The notes: generated by a model from the letters alone, not told the origin. A stretch of DNA of 64,000 bases from Chinchilla lanigera (GCF_000276665.1 NW_004955446.1:11292652-11356651); one strand, 5' to 3'; counted from the stretch's first letter, positions 20,886-33,700 are shown. A program made the numbers and translations.

Positions 20886-21725
20886 CACATGCTTGAAATA
20901 ATAAAAACATTAACAAAACAATTGAGAAAATTACAGATTGAACACTTACTAATTCCATATACGGACAATAGCCAAATTGATGCTTGTTGCTGTTTTATTT
21001 CTTCATTACAGACATTTTTTCATGTCAATAGTTATGTCTACATTGCTGTTTTTAATAATCCACTGTATACATATTCCTTCATTTATGCAATTAATCCCCT
21101 AACTATGAGATACTCTCCCTTTTCTGTAATAAAGAACTCCATGAGAAATAACTTTATAGAAACATCTTGTGCATTTTTCTTGTAATTTCTTTAGAATAAA
21201 TTTCTGTGTGTGGAATGGTTGGGTCAAAGAGTTTGCATATTTTAAATTTCTATAGGTGTTTGCCAGATTGCCTTCCAGAAAAGTTGTACTAAAATTAATT
21301 CCCACCAACAGTTTATGAGAGTGCCCACTTCCTACACCCTCACCAACAATGGGTATTAACATTCTTTTCAACCTTTGCCAATCTGATATGTAAAATCTAG
21401 CATCTTGTTTTAGTTTACTCTCCTTTAATTACTAGGGAGATGAGGTATTCTTTCTTAATTAATTGTGTCTGTTGTGTCTCTTATCTGTTATCTTTACATG
21501 TTATTTTCCACTAGATTGTAATTTTTATTAAAAATTATAAATTCAGGAATTCAATAAGTGAGTTTTTCCATCTGTTATATTTTACCCTAGTATACAGGGT
21601 ACAACTGTGTTTTAATTTATTTGCTTGGTGATAGCTCTTTTGAGATTCAGAATTTTTATATCATCAAATCTATCTATCCTTATATTTATAGTTCCACATT
21701 ATGCCTAGGAAGCTTTTACTTCTGG
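20886..21725 (-). mobile_element. Ancient L1M fragment
   Basis: Reversed L1M landmarks: AATGGTTGGGTCAAAGAGTTTG, TTGCCAGATTGCCTTCCAG, AATTCCCACCAACAGTTTATG, GTGCCCACTTCCTACACCC, then GCCAATCTGATATG. Highly diverged, so inserted before rodents radiated. No open frame of the L1 protein survives. Confidence 0.75.
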
Positions 21726-22070
21726 CCAAATTATTTTATCAGCTCTAGGTGGGCATAAGGAACCAACATTTTGAGGCAGCATTTGAATAGCAAAATGTAA
21801 AAGATAATGAATTATAAGAACCATTCTTTACTTTTATAGGTTTCATGTCCTCCCCCATCCCCCAGGACTTTTTAATTCACCACTGCTGTGGTGAAATAAC
21901 ACGAAACACCTCAACACTTTATTTACCCCACATATACTTATATAAAGCTTAATGTTTCTACACTGGACTTGGCTATATTCTCTAGTAATAACAATAAAAT
22001 GAACAGGTTGTAAGCACATTGCTTTTTTCATTGTAATTCTACTAGAAATATACTTGTTACTTATATTTAA
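21726..22070. other. Unique sequence, no gene seen
   Basis: About 345 bp without recognisable repeat or frame; includes CCTCCCCCATCCCCCAGG at 21,848. Confidence 0.35.
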
Positions 22071-22255
22071 ATCATATTTTATACTGACACAATGATTTTA
22101 CATATATTATTTCACTTAATTGTCACAGTAATATACAAGTTAACTATTACTGTATACCTTTAGGGGTGAGAATACTGAATGTACGATGGTTAAGCGACTT
22201 GTGGGTGTCCCATAGTCAAATGATGATGGTATAACCAAGACTCAGATTAATGTGT
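22071..22255 (-). mobile_element. MIR SINE, diverged
   Basis: Reversed MIR pattern: TTTACATATATTATTTCAC, TTAATTGTCACAGTAATATAC, GGGGTGAGAATACTG, GGTTAAGCGACTTG and AACCAAGACTCAG. Confidence 0.65.
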
Positions 22256-23555
22256 TTTAAGTCAAAATGTTTCTGGCTACTGAATGGAGTCAATGAGAAG
22301 ATCAGAGTTCATTTGTTCTTGGGATTTCATCAGCTTTGATTGGAAGCAGCAAACTGTCGCTTGTTAGGCTAACATTGCTTTCCTCTTGTGTGAAGGCTGC
22401 AGTGGCTCCTTGTCCTGCAATGGGAATATGTGATTTAGTGGGTGAACTGTGTGCCTCGGCTTTTTCTGGGCCTGTGTGCCCACATGCAGCTGTGTGCCTC
22501 GGCTTTTTCTGGGCCGTGATCACTGATAGAGCAGCCTTCCTGCCATCGTTGCCTAAGTGGAGCAGAAAGTGTGCTCCTTTCACCAATTCCCTCTAAGCAG
22601 GAGCAGAACTAGAGCCCAAATCCAGCTGTACATTTGCCTCTGGGCCAGCTCCCTCTTAGCCCCTAGGGAGTCGAAGAAGTTCAGACCATGCCTGAGTGCA
22701 TAGCCCAGTTTCCTCTGCCACCTAAGGATTCCCTTCCCACTTTAGTCTGTCTCTTCCTCATCCAGAGATCCTGGCTCTCCGGTAAATGGTCACTTGAACA
22801 CACAGTGACCTGCCTGTCCAATAGCAGGGGTGTAGTATCTCCCCCACCTCAAAAAGTAAGAAAGATATCCCTTGAAATTAGAACATTTCCCCCCAAGTCT
22901 GGATTATTTATTTCTATTCCCGGTCATCTGTCTGTGCTTTAATGCAGTGTGATACACCTGAATAGAAATACAGTACAGCGTATCTTTCCCAGAGGAGGAT
23001 CCTTGAAAAATGAGTGGGTATTTCCTCCGGCGTACAGGGCAGAGACTGTCATTGTAGGCAGACGAATGGTACATTTCTGGCATAAAGAAACAGTACAGTT
23101 GAAGAGGATGCATAATTCACTGTGACAGGTGCCTCAGCTGCACACAGGAAGAGTAGGTGATAGGAGCGGGAGGAGGTCCAGGCTACTCAGGGTGCCTGAG
23201 AAGGAGGAACCTGCAGCCAATCAAGGTGCTCATTATCTCCTAGCAGGAGCAACTGAGCCATTCTAAAGACACAGTGCAGAGAAGAGAGTATTGTGCCAAA
23301 GAATCCTCCTGGTTTTGCTATCAGAGGTGAGGTTTGATCCATTGGAATGCCTGAGGTCTTTAGGACTTTTCCTATGCCTCTCTGGCAGTCTGTTCTCTGA
23401 TTAGAAATTTGGTTTTCAGTCTCATTCTGTGATTTAGTGAGGCCACCAAGAGTCACAAAGCTTCGTAATAGAGATATCATCTTTTCCATTTTCAAATAAC
23501 TTCCTATACTCCCAACAAAATATGTTTGTGTCCAAGTTCTGCACAATCAGGCATC
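22256..23555. other. Unique sequence with a 26-bp direct repeat
   Basis: Holds two identical 26-bp copies at 22,447-22,472 and 22,490-22,515, core GTGCCTCGGCTTTTTCTGGG, at a 43-bp period. Several frames of 60-119 codons overlap on both strands, none with a recognisable domain. Confidence 0.5.
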
Positions 23556-24035
23556 TGCCTACTTCTATGACCTTCTCTTTTATTATTCATGCCCCACCTT
23601 CCATCTCACAAGGACACTTGTCTCCTTGCTGTTTCTCTTGCATGCAAAGCATATTTTCCCCTCCTAGCCTTTCTGCTTGCAATCTCTACTACATGGACCA
23701 TTCTTCTCCCGTGTTTAAATGGCCTGGTCATAACACTGGGCCTGGGCTCTACTGCCATATCCTTAAAGGAACTTTCCCTGATTACCCTCTCTAATATTAG
23801 GGCCTCTTTTCATAGTTTGCTTCATATTTCTGCATATTACTTATTACTGCATGATATTAAATTATTCATTTACTTATTTATTTGTTTCTTTTCTTCCTCG
23901 TTCATTAGAATGTGAGCTCCACAAAGGGAGTGAGTTTAACTGTCTTGCATGCTGGTCTATCGCCAGCACTTCAAACAATGCCTGATACTGAGAAAGGGCT
24001 CAATAAATATTTTCTGAGTGAAGGATAAATAGAAG
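23556..24035 (+). mobile_element. L2 LINE 3' end
   Basis: Ordered L2 landmarks: CTTTCCCTGATTACCCTCTC, a TTTATTTGTTTCTTTTCTTC segment, TTAGAATGTGAGCTCCACAA, and AGAAAGGGCTCAATAAATATT. Ends in TGAATGAGTAGG-like terminal repeats of the L2 tail. Confidence 0.8.
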
Positions 24036-25785
24036 AATGAATGAGTAGGTCTAGTCTTCCATCTCTTGAAGAAAAGGGCCAGGTGCAGGGCAGAGAGAAA
24101 ACCAAGGGGACACACCTTTGCAGCAACCTCCTTCAGCCACAGCGACCATAATCATCATTCTTGTCTGGGATGTCAGCCTTCCCAACCATCAGCCCAAGGG
24201 CTCCAAGGGACCAGGCCACTCCACAGACCTTTGCTTCCTACCAAGTAGCCTTGGGTGTGCTCCATAGAGTCTATAAGCTAAGCCTTGATTTTGTACAACT
24301 GATGGGTAAGACCCAAGACCTGAGTGGGAAGATTACCAGGCCTCACTGAACTCAAGCTGAAGAAACAGAAAAAAAAGACTGGGAGCAAGGGATTTAGATG
24401 TCCAGATCTTTTCCACTTGGAAGCAGAGCTCTTTTCTTGCTCAGACATTTCATCAAGTCAGAACTTTCTGAACTATGCAAAATTCCTTACTTAAGCTTGA
24501 CTGCTCCTCAGTGGAACTGCAAAGCTCCCAGGAGCCTGTCTGTTGTTCATGTACAGGAAAAGACCCAGAGCCACTCTTTCAGTTTGTTACACACTAGCTG
24601 CCCTCTCTGGACTTGGATTTCCCTGAAAGCACTCTGCACAGCCCCCACCAGTTCTCTAAGGTGAGAAGTCCTACTTAATACTCATTCCAATCGCTGTGTA
24701 CAACAGACCAGGCTGCTTGTGCTCCGTTAGTGCTGTGAATTTGACACATGGATGGGTGAGACTGGTTGAAGAGCATGGAGTCGGGTAACAAGAGAGAATA
24801 TACTCCCTCTCTTCCCCTGAGATGCAATTTCAGTTGTTCCCACAGTATGTTTTCATTGTACAGTAGATACAAGAGCTCCAGCTACTGTGAGAACCGAGTT
24901 TGGATAAGAAAAATACAGTAATGGCACAGTTCCTGCAGGGCTTGCATTGCTATTTTCTCAGCATTAAGAAAACCCAACAACATCTAACAGCTGACCTTAT
25001 GCCGTGTTGATAGGTTTGCACAATTCCCGAGGGTCATATTAGCATGTAAATTTCAAGGGTGGAGCTCAAGTCAACTCTGGAAAAAGCAAGATGTGGGTGC
25101 ACTTAAGATCTGACTTCCTTCTACATTCTCCCTGAGCAATTAAACAGTTCCTCAGGTCTCCCCAGACTTGCTTAGACGTGTCTGGGTCACAGGGACGGAA
25201 GCAGCTCAATTCTCAATAGCACATGGAAGCAGATTTTTACTGCCATTAGTCCTTTTGTGTTTGGATATCCAGAATATGTTTGGAAATACCCCTGGGCTCT
25301 TTACCATCTTGCATCAGTCTCTTTCCCCCTCTGGAAAAATGTTAGTGAGAATTGCTCAGTTGCTTGTTGGTAGAGAGCAACCATTCCTCATTAGTTAGGG
25401 TAGAGATCCCTGGTGACATTTTTCTTTTTTTTCTCAGCCACGCAATATCCCCACATTTCCCATCTCATGTTGTAATCACTCTAGTTACATAGAGCTGGTA
25501 GAATTTTCCTAAGTTATTGCTTATAAAGACACTATTTAGAAATTGTTTATGAAGTTATTTTTAGTGGGAGCCATGCAATGAGCTCTAATTGTCATTGTTC
25601 CAAAATTCCAGGAGACTCAAAGGGTATCCTGCTAAAATTCTAGGGGCCAGATCTAGGCCAACTCTTGTCTGGGATGTCAGCACCATGGCCAAAACTGTGT
25701 GGTGGCCACCAGAAATACCAATGAGTAAACCTCCTCTACTCTCTAAGACATTCATTGGCTGATGAGCTGGATCAAGGATTAAGAG
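24036..25785. other. Unique sequence, no gene seen
   Basis: About 1.7 kb without a confident repeat. The part near 24,400-24,640 is faintly L2-like. Frames stay under 90 codons. Confidence 0.45.
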
Positions 25786-25896
25786 CAGCAGGAGGCAAGG
25801 ACTCTGTTTTGATCAATGTTAAATACCCAGTGTCTTAGTACAGTGCTTACCATGCAGTAGATGCTCAATAAATATGTTCTGACCGAATGAATAGCT
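25786..25896 (+). mobile_element. L2 LINE 3' terminus
   Basis: Reads GGCAAGGACTCTGTTTTGATC, TACAGTGCTTACCATGCAG, ATGCTCAATAAATATGTTC and ACCGAATGAATAG, the last 100 bp of L2. Confidence 0.75.
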
Positions 25897-26270
25897 CTCT
25901 TGTCTAGGAATTACTCATTTTTAGTACTTGTGGATTTGAAACTACCAAGTACATAGTTGTTGCTCTTGTTATATTGCTTGTTTTTTCTTTTGGTTATAAG
26001 GATGTGAACTTCTAATATTGTATTCAGGGATACACAACACAGTGAGTAAGTATAAAACTTTCTAATATATGGCTTACAAACCAGCGCAGTGGTTCTCCCT
26101 CACCCGGTTGTGGTGAACAGTGACTGAATGGGGTCATGGTATGGTCTTGATTTGATCATTGTTTGGCACATATGTTATTATTTATTAAGATGTTTAGTTT
26201 CTTTTGTACCAAGTAAAATTTTAGACCTCATTGTCTGCCTTCATACCCTGGCTCATTCCTTTCCAGCCAA
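25897..26270. other. Unique sequence, no gene seen
   Basis: Contains GCAGTGGTTCTCCCTC at 26,089, which resembles a MER5-type terminus, but the rest does not follow. Confidence 0.35.
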
Positions 26271-26402
26271 ATGGCCTGAGAACAAGTTCCTTAACAGTTG
26301 TGTGCCTTCCTTTCTTCATCTGTAAGTCAGGACTGATAATATACCTATATTGGGAATTAAATGAGTTAATCCAGAGTAGGTACTAAAAAAAGTGTCTGTT
26401 TT
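26271..26402 (+). mobile_element. MIR SINE fragment
   Basis: Reads AACAAGTTCCTTAACAGTTG, TTTCTTCATCTGTAAGTC, GATAATATACCTATATTG and TTAAATGAGTTAATCC, the MIR 3' half. Confidence 0.75.
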
Positions 26403-26780
26403 TGGCTATTGCTTTGCAAAAGGTAAGCTCTTGGGAATCTAGGTCAATCAAAGATTTGGAAACTATCACTGGGGATTATTAGAGTACTCCTTAGGCAAGG
26501 CCACCCTTACTTTCTGAAGATCTGAGTTCTTCTTCTCTTTGTACAGATTCATTTTTAGTTACCTTATAAACTACACAGACCCTAGGAACAAAAAACTTTT
26601 AAAATCCACTGTAGCAATACTTGCTTTCCACATTTTTATCTGGAAAATCCCTGTGAATGACCATGTACTAGAACTAGAAAATGTCTTCAAAGTGATTTCA
26701 TCTGTGCTGTCCAGTACAGTAACTACTGCCCATAGGTGACTCTGGATATTTAAATATAAATTAACTAAAAACTAATTAGA

Positions 26781-26928
26781 GCCAGGCATGGTGGCACACA
26801 CCTGTAATCCCAGCACTCAGGGGGCAGAGGCAGCAGGATGGCTGTGAGTTCAAGGTCTGCCTGGACTGCATAGTGCACTCAGGCCAACCTGCTCTACACA
26901 GTAAGACTGTGTCTAGAAAAAGAAAAAC
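26781..26928 (+). mobile_element. B1 SINE with perfect target-site duplication
   Basis: Starts GCCAGGCATGGTGGCACAC (box A region), continues CAGCACTCAGGGGGC and TGTGAGTTCAAGGTCTGCC, and ends in AAAAAGAAAAAC. CTAATTAGA is at 26,772-26,780 and 26,929-26,937. The internal tandem segment typical of rodent B1 is present. Confidence 0.93.
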
Positions 26929-27057
26929 CTAATTAGAAGTAAAAATATATCTCCTCCATTACCATATTTTAAGTGCTCAACAGCCACATATGCAGATTTA
27001 GAATGTGCCCATCATAGCAGGAAGTTGTACTGGACAGCACACTGGGTCAGTGTTTTT

Positions 27058-27078
27058 TTCTCTCTCTCTCTCTCTCAG
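27058..27078. repeat. (TC)n simple repeat
   Basis: About nine TC units following a T run. Confidence 0.85.
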
Positions 27079-27389
27079 TGAAGATAGTCATGCCTTAAAG
27101 CCAATTCAGGGGAAAACTAAGTACAATTTAGGTTTCTTGTTTTCTATGTCATAATATTTTCTTCATGGCCTCGAAGACACCACAGGGCCTCCCTTGGGTT
27201 TGTAGTTCATATGAATATTACCCATCTCTTCTATTTACTATTTTGGCAGACATAAATTTGATAGCTCCAGATGATTCATGCTCTAATGCCATCTTACTAA
27301 CCAGGATCTGTGTTTGCATTTCCATTTTTATTTTGCAACTTTTCTTCTAAGAATCAAGTTGCTCATACACAAAAGGTAGCGAATTCCAG

Positions 27390-27680
27390 CAAATGGCCAA
27401 TGTTTATTAGGCATCTGCTACACACCAGTCATCTCCTCAGAGGGCTCTACATTCACTTAAGGATGTTAGATGCAGAAAGGTTACATGGTGTGCTCAAGGC
27501 AGTGGTGTGGTTGAGATTTCAACTCGAGGAGTTTGCTCACAACCCCTACTTTTTTTTTTTTTTTCCCTGTACTGGGAACCTAACTCGCGACCTCGCGCTT
27601 GCCAGGCAGGCACTGTATCGCTGAGCTAAATCCCCAGCCCCAACCCCTGCTTTTATCTATGACACTATCCTGCACTGACT
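27390..27680 (-). mobile_element. MIR SINE interrupted by an ID element
   Basis: Plus strand reads CAATGTTTATTAGGCATCTGC, ATGCAGAAAGGTTACATGG, TTGAGATTTCAACTCGAGG, then after the ID continues CCCTGCTTTTATCTATGACAC, the reversed MIR 5' part. The ID occupies 27,551-27,640. Confidence 0.7.
27551..27640 (-). mobile_element. ID SINE inside MIR
   Basis: Minus strand starts GGGCTGGGGATTTAGCTCAG, has box A TAGCTCAGCGA and a CGAGTTAGGTTCCCAGTAC 3' part, and a plus-strand T run. CAACCCCTACT (27,540-27,550) and CAACCCCTGCT (27,641-27,651) form an 11-bp duplication with one mismatch. Confidence 0.9.
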
Positions 27681-29052
27681 AAGCAGCTACAACTGTATGG
27701 AACTTTACGAAAAAAGCTGATGAAAGCTGAAGCATGAGGACAAAGAAGGAGAAGGCAATGTCATTGTTCTCAAGAAACAAATAACCTCGTTATAGTTTAG
27801 GAGCAGAGGAAGAGAGTGGCATATCTACGTATATAATTTATATATACTTCTTAGTAGTTATAATCACAAATACGAATTTGGCTTACTGCATCATTAACTC
27901 CATTCTTTTTCTTCTCTTCCTTCCTTTTTATTAAAAAAACAAAGCTCCCAAGGCAAGCCCCCTTAATAGTAAATATCCCTCCACAGTGAATGCTTATTTT
28001 TAGCAGTCCACCGTTACATAGGTCTCCTTCCCCATCCTCAGGTACCTTTGGAGATGCTCCCCAAAAGCCCTCTATTGACTAGCCAGGGCTGTAGGTGAAC
28101 TGAGAAAAGAGAGGGGAGAGATCATTTGATGCTTTGATTATCAGTCTGAGAATTCCAGTAGCAAAGCCCTGGAGTTAAGTATGTTGGTGACAAAAGATAT
28201 TTTTATACAGATTCACTAAGTATGAGTAGAGGATTTTTTGAACATGAAGAGTAGGTGGATTTACTAACCGATTTCCTGGTTTGGCAGCAATTCTTTTGGA
28301 TTTTAAACAGTAACCTTGCCCACACTTGCTGGTGAAACCACACTAGCACCGAGGTACTGACAGTGTTGTTTAAACACGCCATGGCTGGCCTTGTGCAAGC
28401 AAAAACAGGAAAACCGTTCAGCATCTCAAAGCCGCCTCATTCTGTGGTGCAGTCCTTTCCAAGATTTCAAATAGATGAACAAATAACGTAGTAGGTTGCA
28501 ATTATCTCTGTGTGTTGGTCCAATCATACTATTACTGAATTGCATAGCTGTACTCAATGATTTCTATTATTCATGTTCCATCTGCTTTGGGATTTGAATT
28601 TGAGTTATTCGTGCTTAACATCTTCTGAATTCAACAAAATGCCTCAGCCAAGGTCACTGTTAATTTTCCTAAGATACTCTGGGTCATGAGTAAGCGGAAT
28701 ACAATTTTCAAACAAATACAATTTTCAAACGAGTCACTTTCTTGAACTTGCTGCTCCTGAGAATGTCGTACTTTTGAGTTTTATTGTCTGACAGATATCT
28801 CACCTTTCTTTTTTTTTTCAATCTCTTTTTTCCTTTAAGGGACAGTTACATCTTGGTGAGCATGCTAAGGAAAATGAAGTTTAGCAGCTTTACAAACTGG
28901 CCTCCACTTAACCAACTCCGCAGCTTAACTAGTGGTCACCTTTGCGCAGAATGTTGCTTCTTACCTCCTAGTGGCCGAGTGATTGCAGCTGGAAGACTTC
29001 TCACTCTCCGGTGTGCCCAGCATTTCTGCACCCACTGAGTTTTATACTTAAA
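27681..29052. other. Unique sequence, no gene seen
   Basis: A 16-bp tandem duplicate, AATACAATTTTCAAAC, lies at 28,698-28,713 and 28,715-28,730. A pyrimidine tract ending TTTCCTTTAAG at 28,837 resembles a splice acceptor without a following exon. No domain in any frame. Confidence 0.45.
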
Positions 29053-29056
29053 TGAC

Positions 29057-29398
29057 TGTGGTAGCTAAGCTCAATTTTGTCAACTTGGTTGTCTTAGGAG
29101 CTGCTGAGGAGATTAGGAAAGCACATTTCTGCATGTGTCTGGGTGGGTCATGGAGGCGTGACCGTGAGTACTGTGTCTGGTCCCTCACCCCTTCCTCCCC
29201 AGGGCTGTTCTCCTGCTCTGCCTTTCAGCTGCCATGAACTAAGCAGCTTTGCTCCACCACACCCTTCTGCCATGATATTTTTGCCTTGGAGCTAATCAAA
29301 CATGGACTGAATACCCTGAACCATGACCCAAATTAAACATCTCCTCCTTTTAATTGTGGGTATTAGGCACCATGTTCCAGGAAAGCTGATGTATATGC
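29057..29398 (+). mobile_element. ERVL/MLT2-like solo LTR, copy B
   Basis: Starts TGTGGTAGCTAAGCTC and shares with copies at 15,674 and 36,196 the blocks GTGGGTCATGGAGGCGTGACC, GAGTACTGTGTCTGG, GCTGCCATGAACTAAGCAGC, CATGGACTGAATACCC and AAATTAAACATCTCC. The 3' end is blurred by divergence near AAAGCTGATGTATATGCTGAC. Confidence 0.78.
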
Positions 29399-30662
29399 TG
29401 ACCAATTATTTAATCTTGATTATGCTAAATATGAGAGTAGCAATTTCTCTTTTATGAATTCATAACCTTTTTTTTAACTCCAAGTTTCATTTGCTAGGTC
29501 AAGGGGAAATCTGTTAAGCTTAGAAAATGGCACTGACCGAGAAAGTCCCAGGATGTAGAAGAAACATAGTGAGTATTACTCAGGCAATGTGGTGGGGGAA
29601 GAACCAGCCTCACCATCAGGGTCCATTGCAGTAAGAAGATGGTGCATGCATGAGTTCTAATGAATTGACAGAAGATCAGAACAGAGAATATGTAAAAGGG
29701 GTGAAAGTTGCAAGAATGCAGAGGTAATACAACAGAGCATCAAAACAAGTCAAGACTAGTGATTTCAAACTAAGCTTATGAATAGAATAGCTGAGCTGGA
29801 ATGCCATTTTCAGGCAATGCTCTGTGGAGGGGAAGGCTCAACAGCATCAGTTGCCATGCAGGGTATGTTGGTGAGGATGCCTCCATCGTATGCACAGAGT
29901 TGACCTGAAGTAGTAGGCTGGCTTGGGTTGGGGTCCACTGATTTTGGACTTAGGTATAGAAAGTCTTATGATGTGGCATAGGGTGATGGATGTTAAAGAG
30001 AGAGAGAATCTTTAGGAATATGGATAACAAGGGTGATTATTTCCAGGGGAAATAGTAAAAGACAGAGAAAGATGATGAAGAGATAAAGGGAACCAAAGAC
30101 AATTTTCTCATCTTTGTTATGATTTTAGATTTCATAATAAATTAGGAAGACCAATATATAAATGAGAGATTGTCCTAAAAACAAAATGTGCCTGAGGACC
30201 TTGGAAAAGTTTTAGCAAAAATTCCATAAATGAGACCTTGGAGAAATAAGAGAGTTAGAACTACTCCCCCAGCAAAAGCCAGAATAATCTGCCCCAGAAA
30301 TTCTCCTTACCCCTCTACTTCTCCAGGTGACATAAAGGGCAATTAAAAGATTGGAACTATTTGATGATTACAGTGCCTTTACATTAAAAAAAAACCCACA
30401 AACTTCTTGTGGTATGGTTAATTGCTAGAAGTTGGGTTGGTGATATTAGTTCCACAGTTCTGGAGTCCTATGATAGAGTCCTATGATAGAAAAAAATCAC
30501 TGTTGATTCTAAGGGAATATCAAGAAATCATTTGAAACAAAGGAGGGGTACTAACATCAGTCCCTGTTTCCTTCTGATCAAATCCTGCACTATTCACCAG
30601 CAAATGAAAAACCAGTCTCCTTTGTATTTCTCTAGCTCAAGTTCAGCATTCAATAATTAAGC
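29399..30662. other. Unique sequence, no gene seen
   Basis: Purine-rich stretches (29,995-30,095). A 13-bp tandem duplication GAGTCCTATGATA lies at 30,463-30,488. No frame of note. Confidence 0.45.
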
Positions 30663-30666
30663 TTCA

Positions 30667-30750
30667 GGGCTGGGGATTTAGCTCAGCGGCACAACGCCTG
30701 CCCAACCTGTGCAAAGTCGTGAGTTCAATTCCCGGTACCGAAAAAAAAAG
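30667..30750 (+). mobile_element. ID SINE
   Basis: Starts GGGCTGGGGATTTAGCTCAG, box A TAGCTCAGCGG, box B GTTCAATTC (fits the GWTCRANNC pattern), and 3' end CCCGGTACCG before an A run at 30,741-30,749. TAATTAAGCTTC before and AAATAAGCTTCC after form an approximate target-site duplication. Confidence 0.92.
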
Positions 30751-30759
30751 AAATAAGCT

Positions 30760-33700
30760 TCCTTGTAATTACTAGTTTCTCAAGTAGATTTTAGGGTGTG
30801 AATTTCTGCCTGCATCTGGAGTCTACACTCTAGCTTCTATACCAGTTCCATGAATACGAAAAGTGTTTACTTAAATTTTATAGATGATCACTTCACACTA
30901 GGGGCCCAGGCTCAAAAGCTTTTTCTCTACTGATACTTTCAAAAATGCATACTTTAAAGCAGTAATTTTTAAAACACAAACGGGAATAAAATTATTTATT
31001 TTTAGTTTTATTAATTGTTCTTTGCTTTAGGTGTTAAGGTTTCTCTGAGGGCATTGAAAATGAAAAATTTGCTTTAGACTATTCCATAAAAGTATAATTT
31101 AAACAGTTTGAAAACCCATGTCAACAAATGATTTTCTGTGTGGAGATATTTTGGTAGTAGCCATTTCACTGTGTGAACTGTGTGCTGCTACTTTTTATCA
31201 CCTTATCACATATCCTGCTGGACAGGAACCTGGGGAGACTGTTAGAAATCATGTCTTGTCTTCCAGCCTTTGATGTGGCTAAAGGAATCCTTAGGAGGGA
31301 AGAGAGCCACATGGGAAAGAACTTTTCTTTCTCAAGAGAACAGAAAACAAGGCTTCAAACTTGTAAGAGTGACTCATCATCGAAAACAGCAATCTTAAAA
31401 AGGGTGAAAAACTGAAGGGAAACATGAAACAGCCCTAAAGGAGAAGTGGACATGCTTTCCCTGCCCAGGTAAGGACATGATGAGAAAAAGCTGGAGAGAT
31501 AGAGGTGAAGATGGAAAGATGGGAATGGGTTCCCGAGCAGATGTGAAGTCCAGAAGTAAATCTGTAGCAGAGGTCGGTGGCAATGCTGATACCTTGGCAG
31601 GCTGGCCAAATCCTCGCCTTCTCTGATCTGCAGTGGTGCACAAAAGTGCTTCTATCTGTAGAACAGTGCAAGGTAAGTTTTGTTCATTGGGGTTCTCTCT
31701 TCATTAAACTTCCCTCCATAATGCTGTTAGCTTCGGGGCTGACCTGGCAGTAGTGCTCCGGTGGGTGGAGCCCCACAGAAAGCCATGGTATAGAAGAAGG
31801 AAACAGTGCCTTCAGCTGCTGCGGCTTGGTGACTTTTGGAGAACTGTGATGTCGTTAGATACTATGCCAAGTGCTTTGGAATTTTTCACATGGTCTTTGT
31901 AAGGGCACGATTTTAACTAAATGCAAGACTGAAGCTAATTGGGCTGTTTTAAAGTAATTACTCTGCACTGTCTCCAAGGTTTATCCAGTGATTATGTTGC
32001 CCATGCAGTAGAACTGGTGTGCAATTGCTGAGAGTCCTGAGAAACGGAGGAGGGACCGTGCCTCTCCAGAGGCCTCTTGATGAGCTCAGACCACCCAGAC
32101 AGACACTCAAACACGCAGAGAATTAAAATATTTGGGGGAGATTTTGGCAAAGTAAACCATGTTCAAGCATCACGCTCTTGCTTATATTTATACTGCCCAA
32201 AGACCTCCTTTTTGCTCACTTTATCCCTGTTTCCTAAAATGCATCATTAAAATGACAAAATTTGGCTTAACTTGAAACCAAGAATAGACCTTTAGAATCT
32301 TTGATTTTTGAAGCAAACTTGAATAAAACATTTTAACTTCCACTTAATATAATCATCATGTTTTGCCTCTGTTCAAGCCAGATCGCCCCTCTTTTTAAAA
32401 GTCTTTATGAACTGTTCTGAGCTCTCACCATAAATATTTAACATTTGGGTGTTTCAGAACACCATGTTCTCCTTGTGGGGACAGCCTGACAAGCCTTCGC
32501 ACGAACTTCGACTGTTCTTATTACAATGTCAGGTCTTTAAGGGTCCGGAGTCATGCCTTCCTTGGTGTCTACCTTCCAAATAATGTTAATGGGGAAGGAG
32601 AACCAAGTGAGAAAAGAAGGCAAGGTTAGTGTCATGCTCTAGGTTTTTGACAGCCTTCATCACCATTCTGCTGCTCTTTACAAAGATACAATCAGCTTCC
32701 CTGAGAAGCTTTAGTGCCTGCCAGCACTAGAGACTGTCGTGGAACAGAGACATCAGATGAGAGTGGGGCTGGTTAGAATTTCCTCTGAGTTTTCTCCATA
32801 ATGCAACCTGGACATTTTTAAAATCAAGACTCAGAAGTGGCTGCTTGCATATTGTGGGCTAACTTTGTCATGGAACAAAAGTTATCTAAACAAGAAAGTG
32901 TTTTAGCTGGACAGCAGTTCTGATTCAGAAAGTGTTCTGATTCACTTTTCAGATAGGAGCACAACAGCAAAAGAAAAATGGCTCTATAGCAGACATGGTC
33001 TTAGTCTTGTCCTTGTCACTTAAGTGGTGATGATGACAGATTCCCACCCTTAGGAAAAGGAACCTGTTGAAGATACATGTGAATATTTAGGTAAACTATG
33101 TTTACATGTTGGATGATATTATTAAACATCACAGCACTATAAAAGCAAAATGCTGTATTCTCATGGATTCTAAATTATAATGTTTTCATGGATTGGATGA
33201 AAATATTCTCCTGAATAAAGTGAATTGTTTTTAATTAGATATCAAGGCATAAACAAAACCCACTGTCTTCTGAGAGCATCTGAATTCATTTCTAACTTTT
33301 CAGCACTCCCATGTTATTTCTCTAGTGTCTCCACCACCATTCTTATCACACCTATGGTAAATTTTGGTTGTAGCTCTGTCTCTCCTAGGTAACTTACACT
33401 TTTCAATGGCTGTTATTTCAGTAACAGCTACCAAGTCTGAATTATGCACAATGCATATTTGTCAAAGTTTACAGAATGTAAGCAATAATTTCCCTGCAAA
33501 TGCTGAGCCTCATTAGCTATGGTGCCAATATGATTGGCTCCAGATGTTGAGCAATCAAAATTTCTGTGTAAATCACATTGATTTTTGTAGTTGTCATCAA
33601 TGTATATGAATGATAGCCTATTCATGGACGTTTATAGTTTCCTTAGGAGAGTTTCTGAAAGTAAACACACATATTCCTTCACTCCTACATTGACTTATCT

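Noticed and set aside
26085..26130. MER5-type terminus GCAGTGGTTCTC
   Set aside because: The following sequence does not continue in MER5 order.
30667..30750. tRNA gene candidate because of good pol III boxes
   Set aside because: The A tail, flanking duplication and many copies show an ID SINE, not a tRNA gene; no proper acceptor stem is seen.
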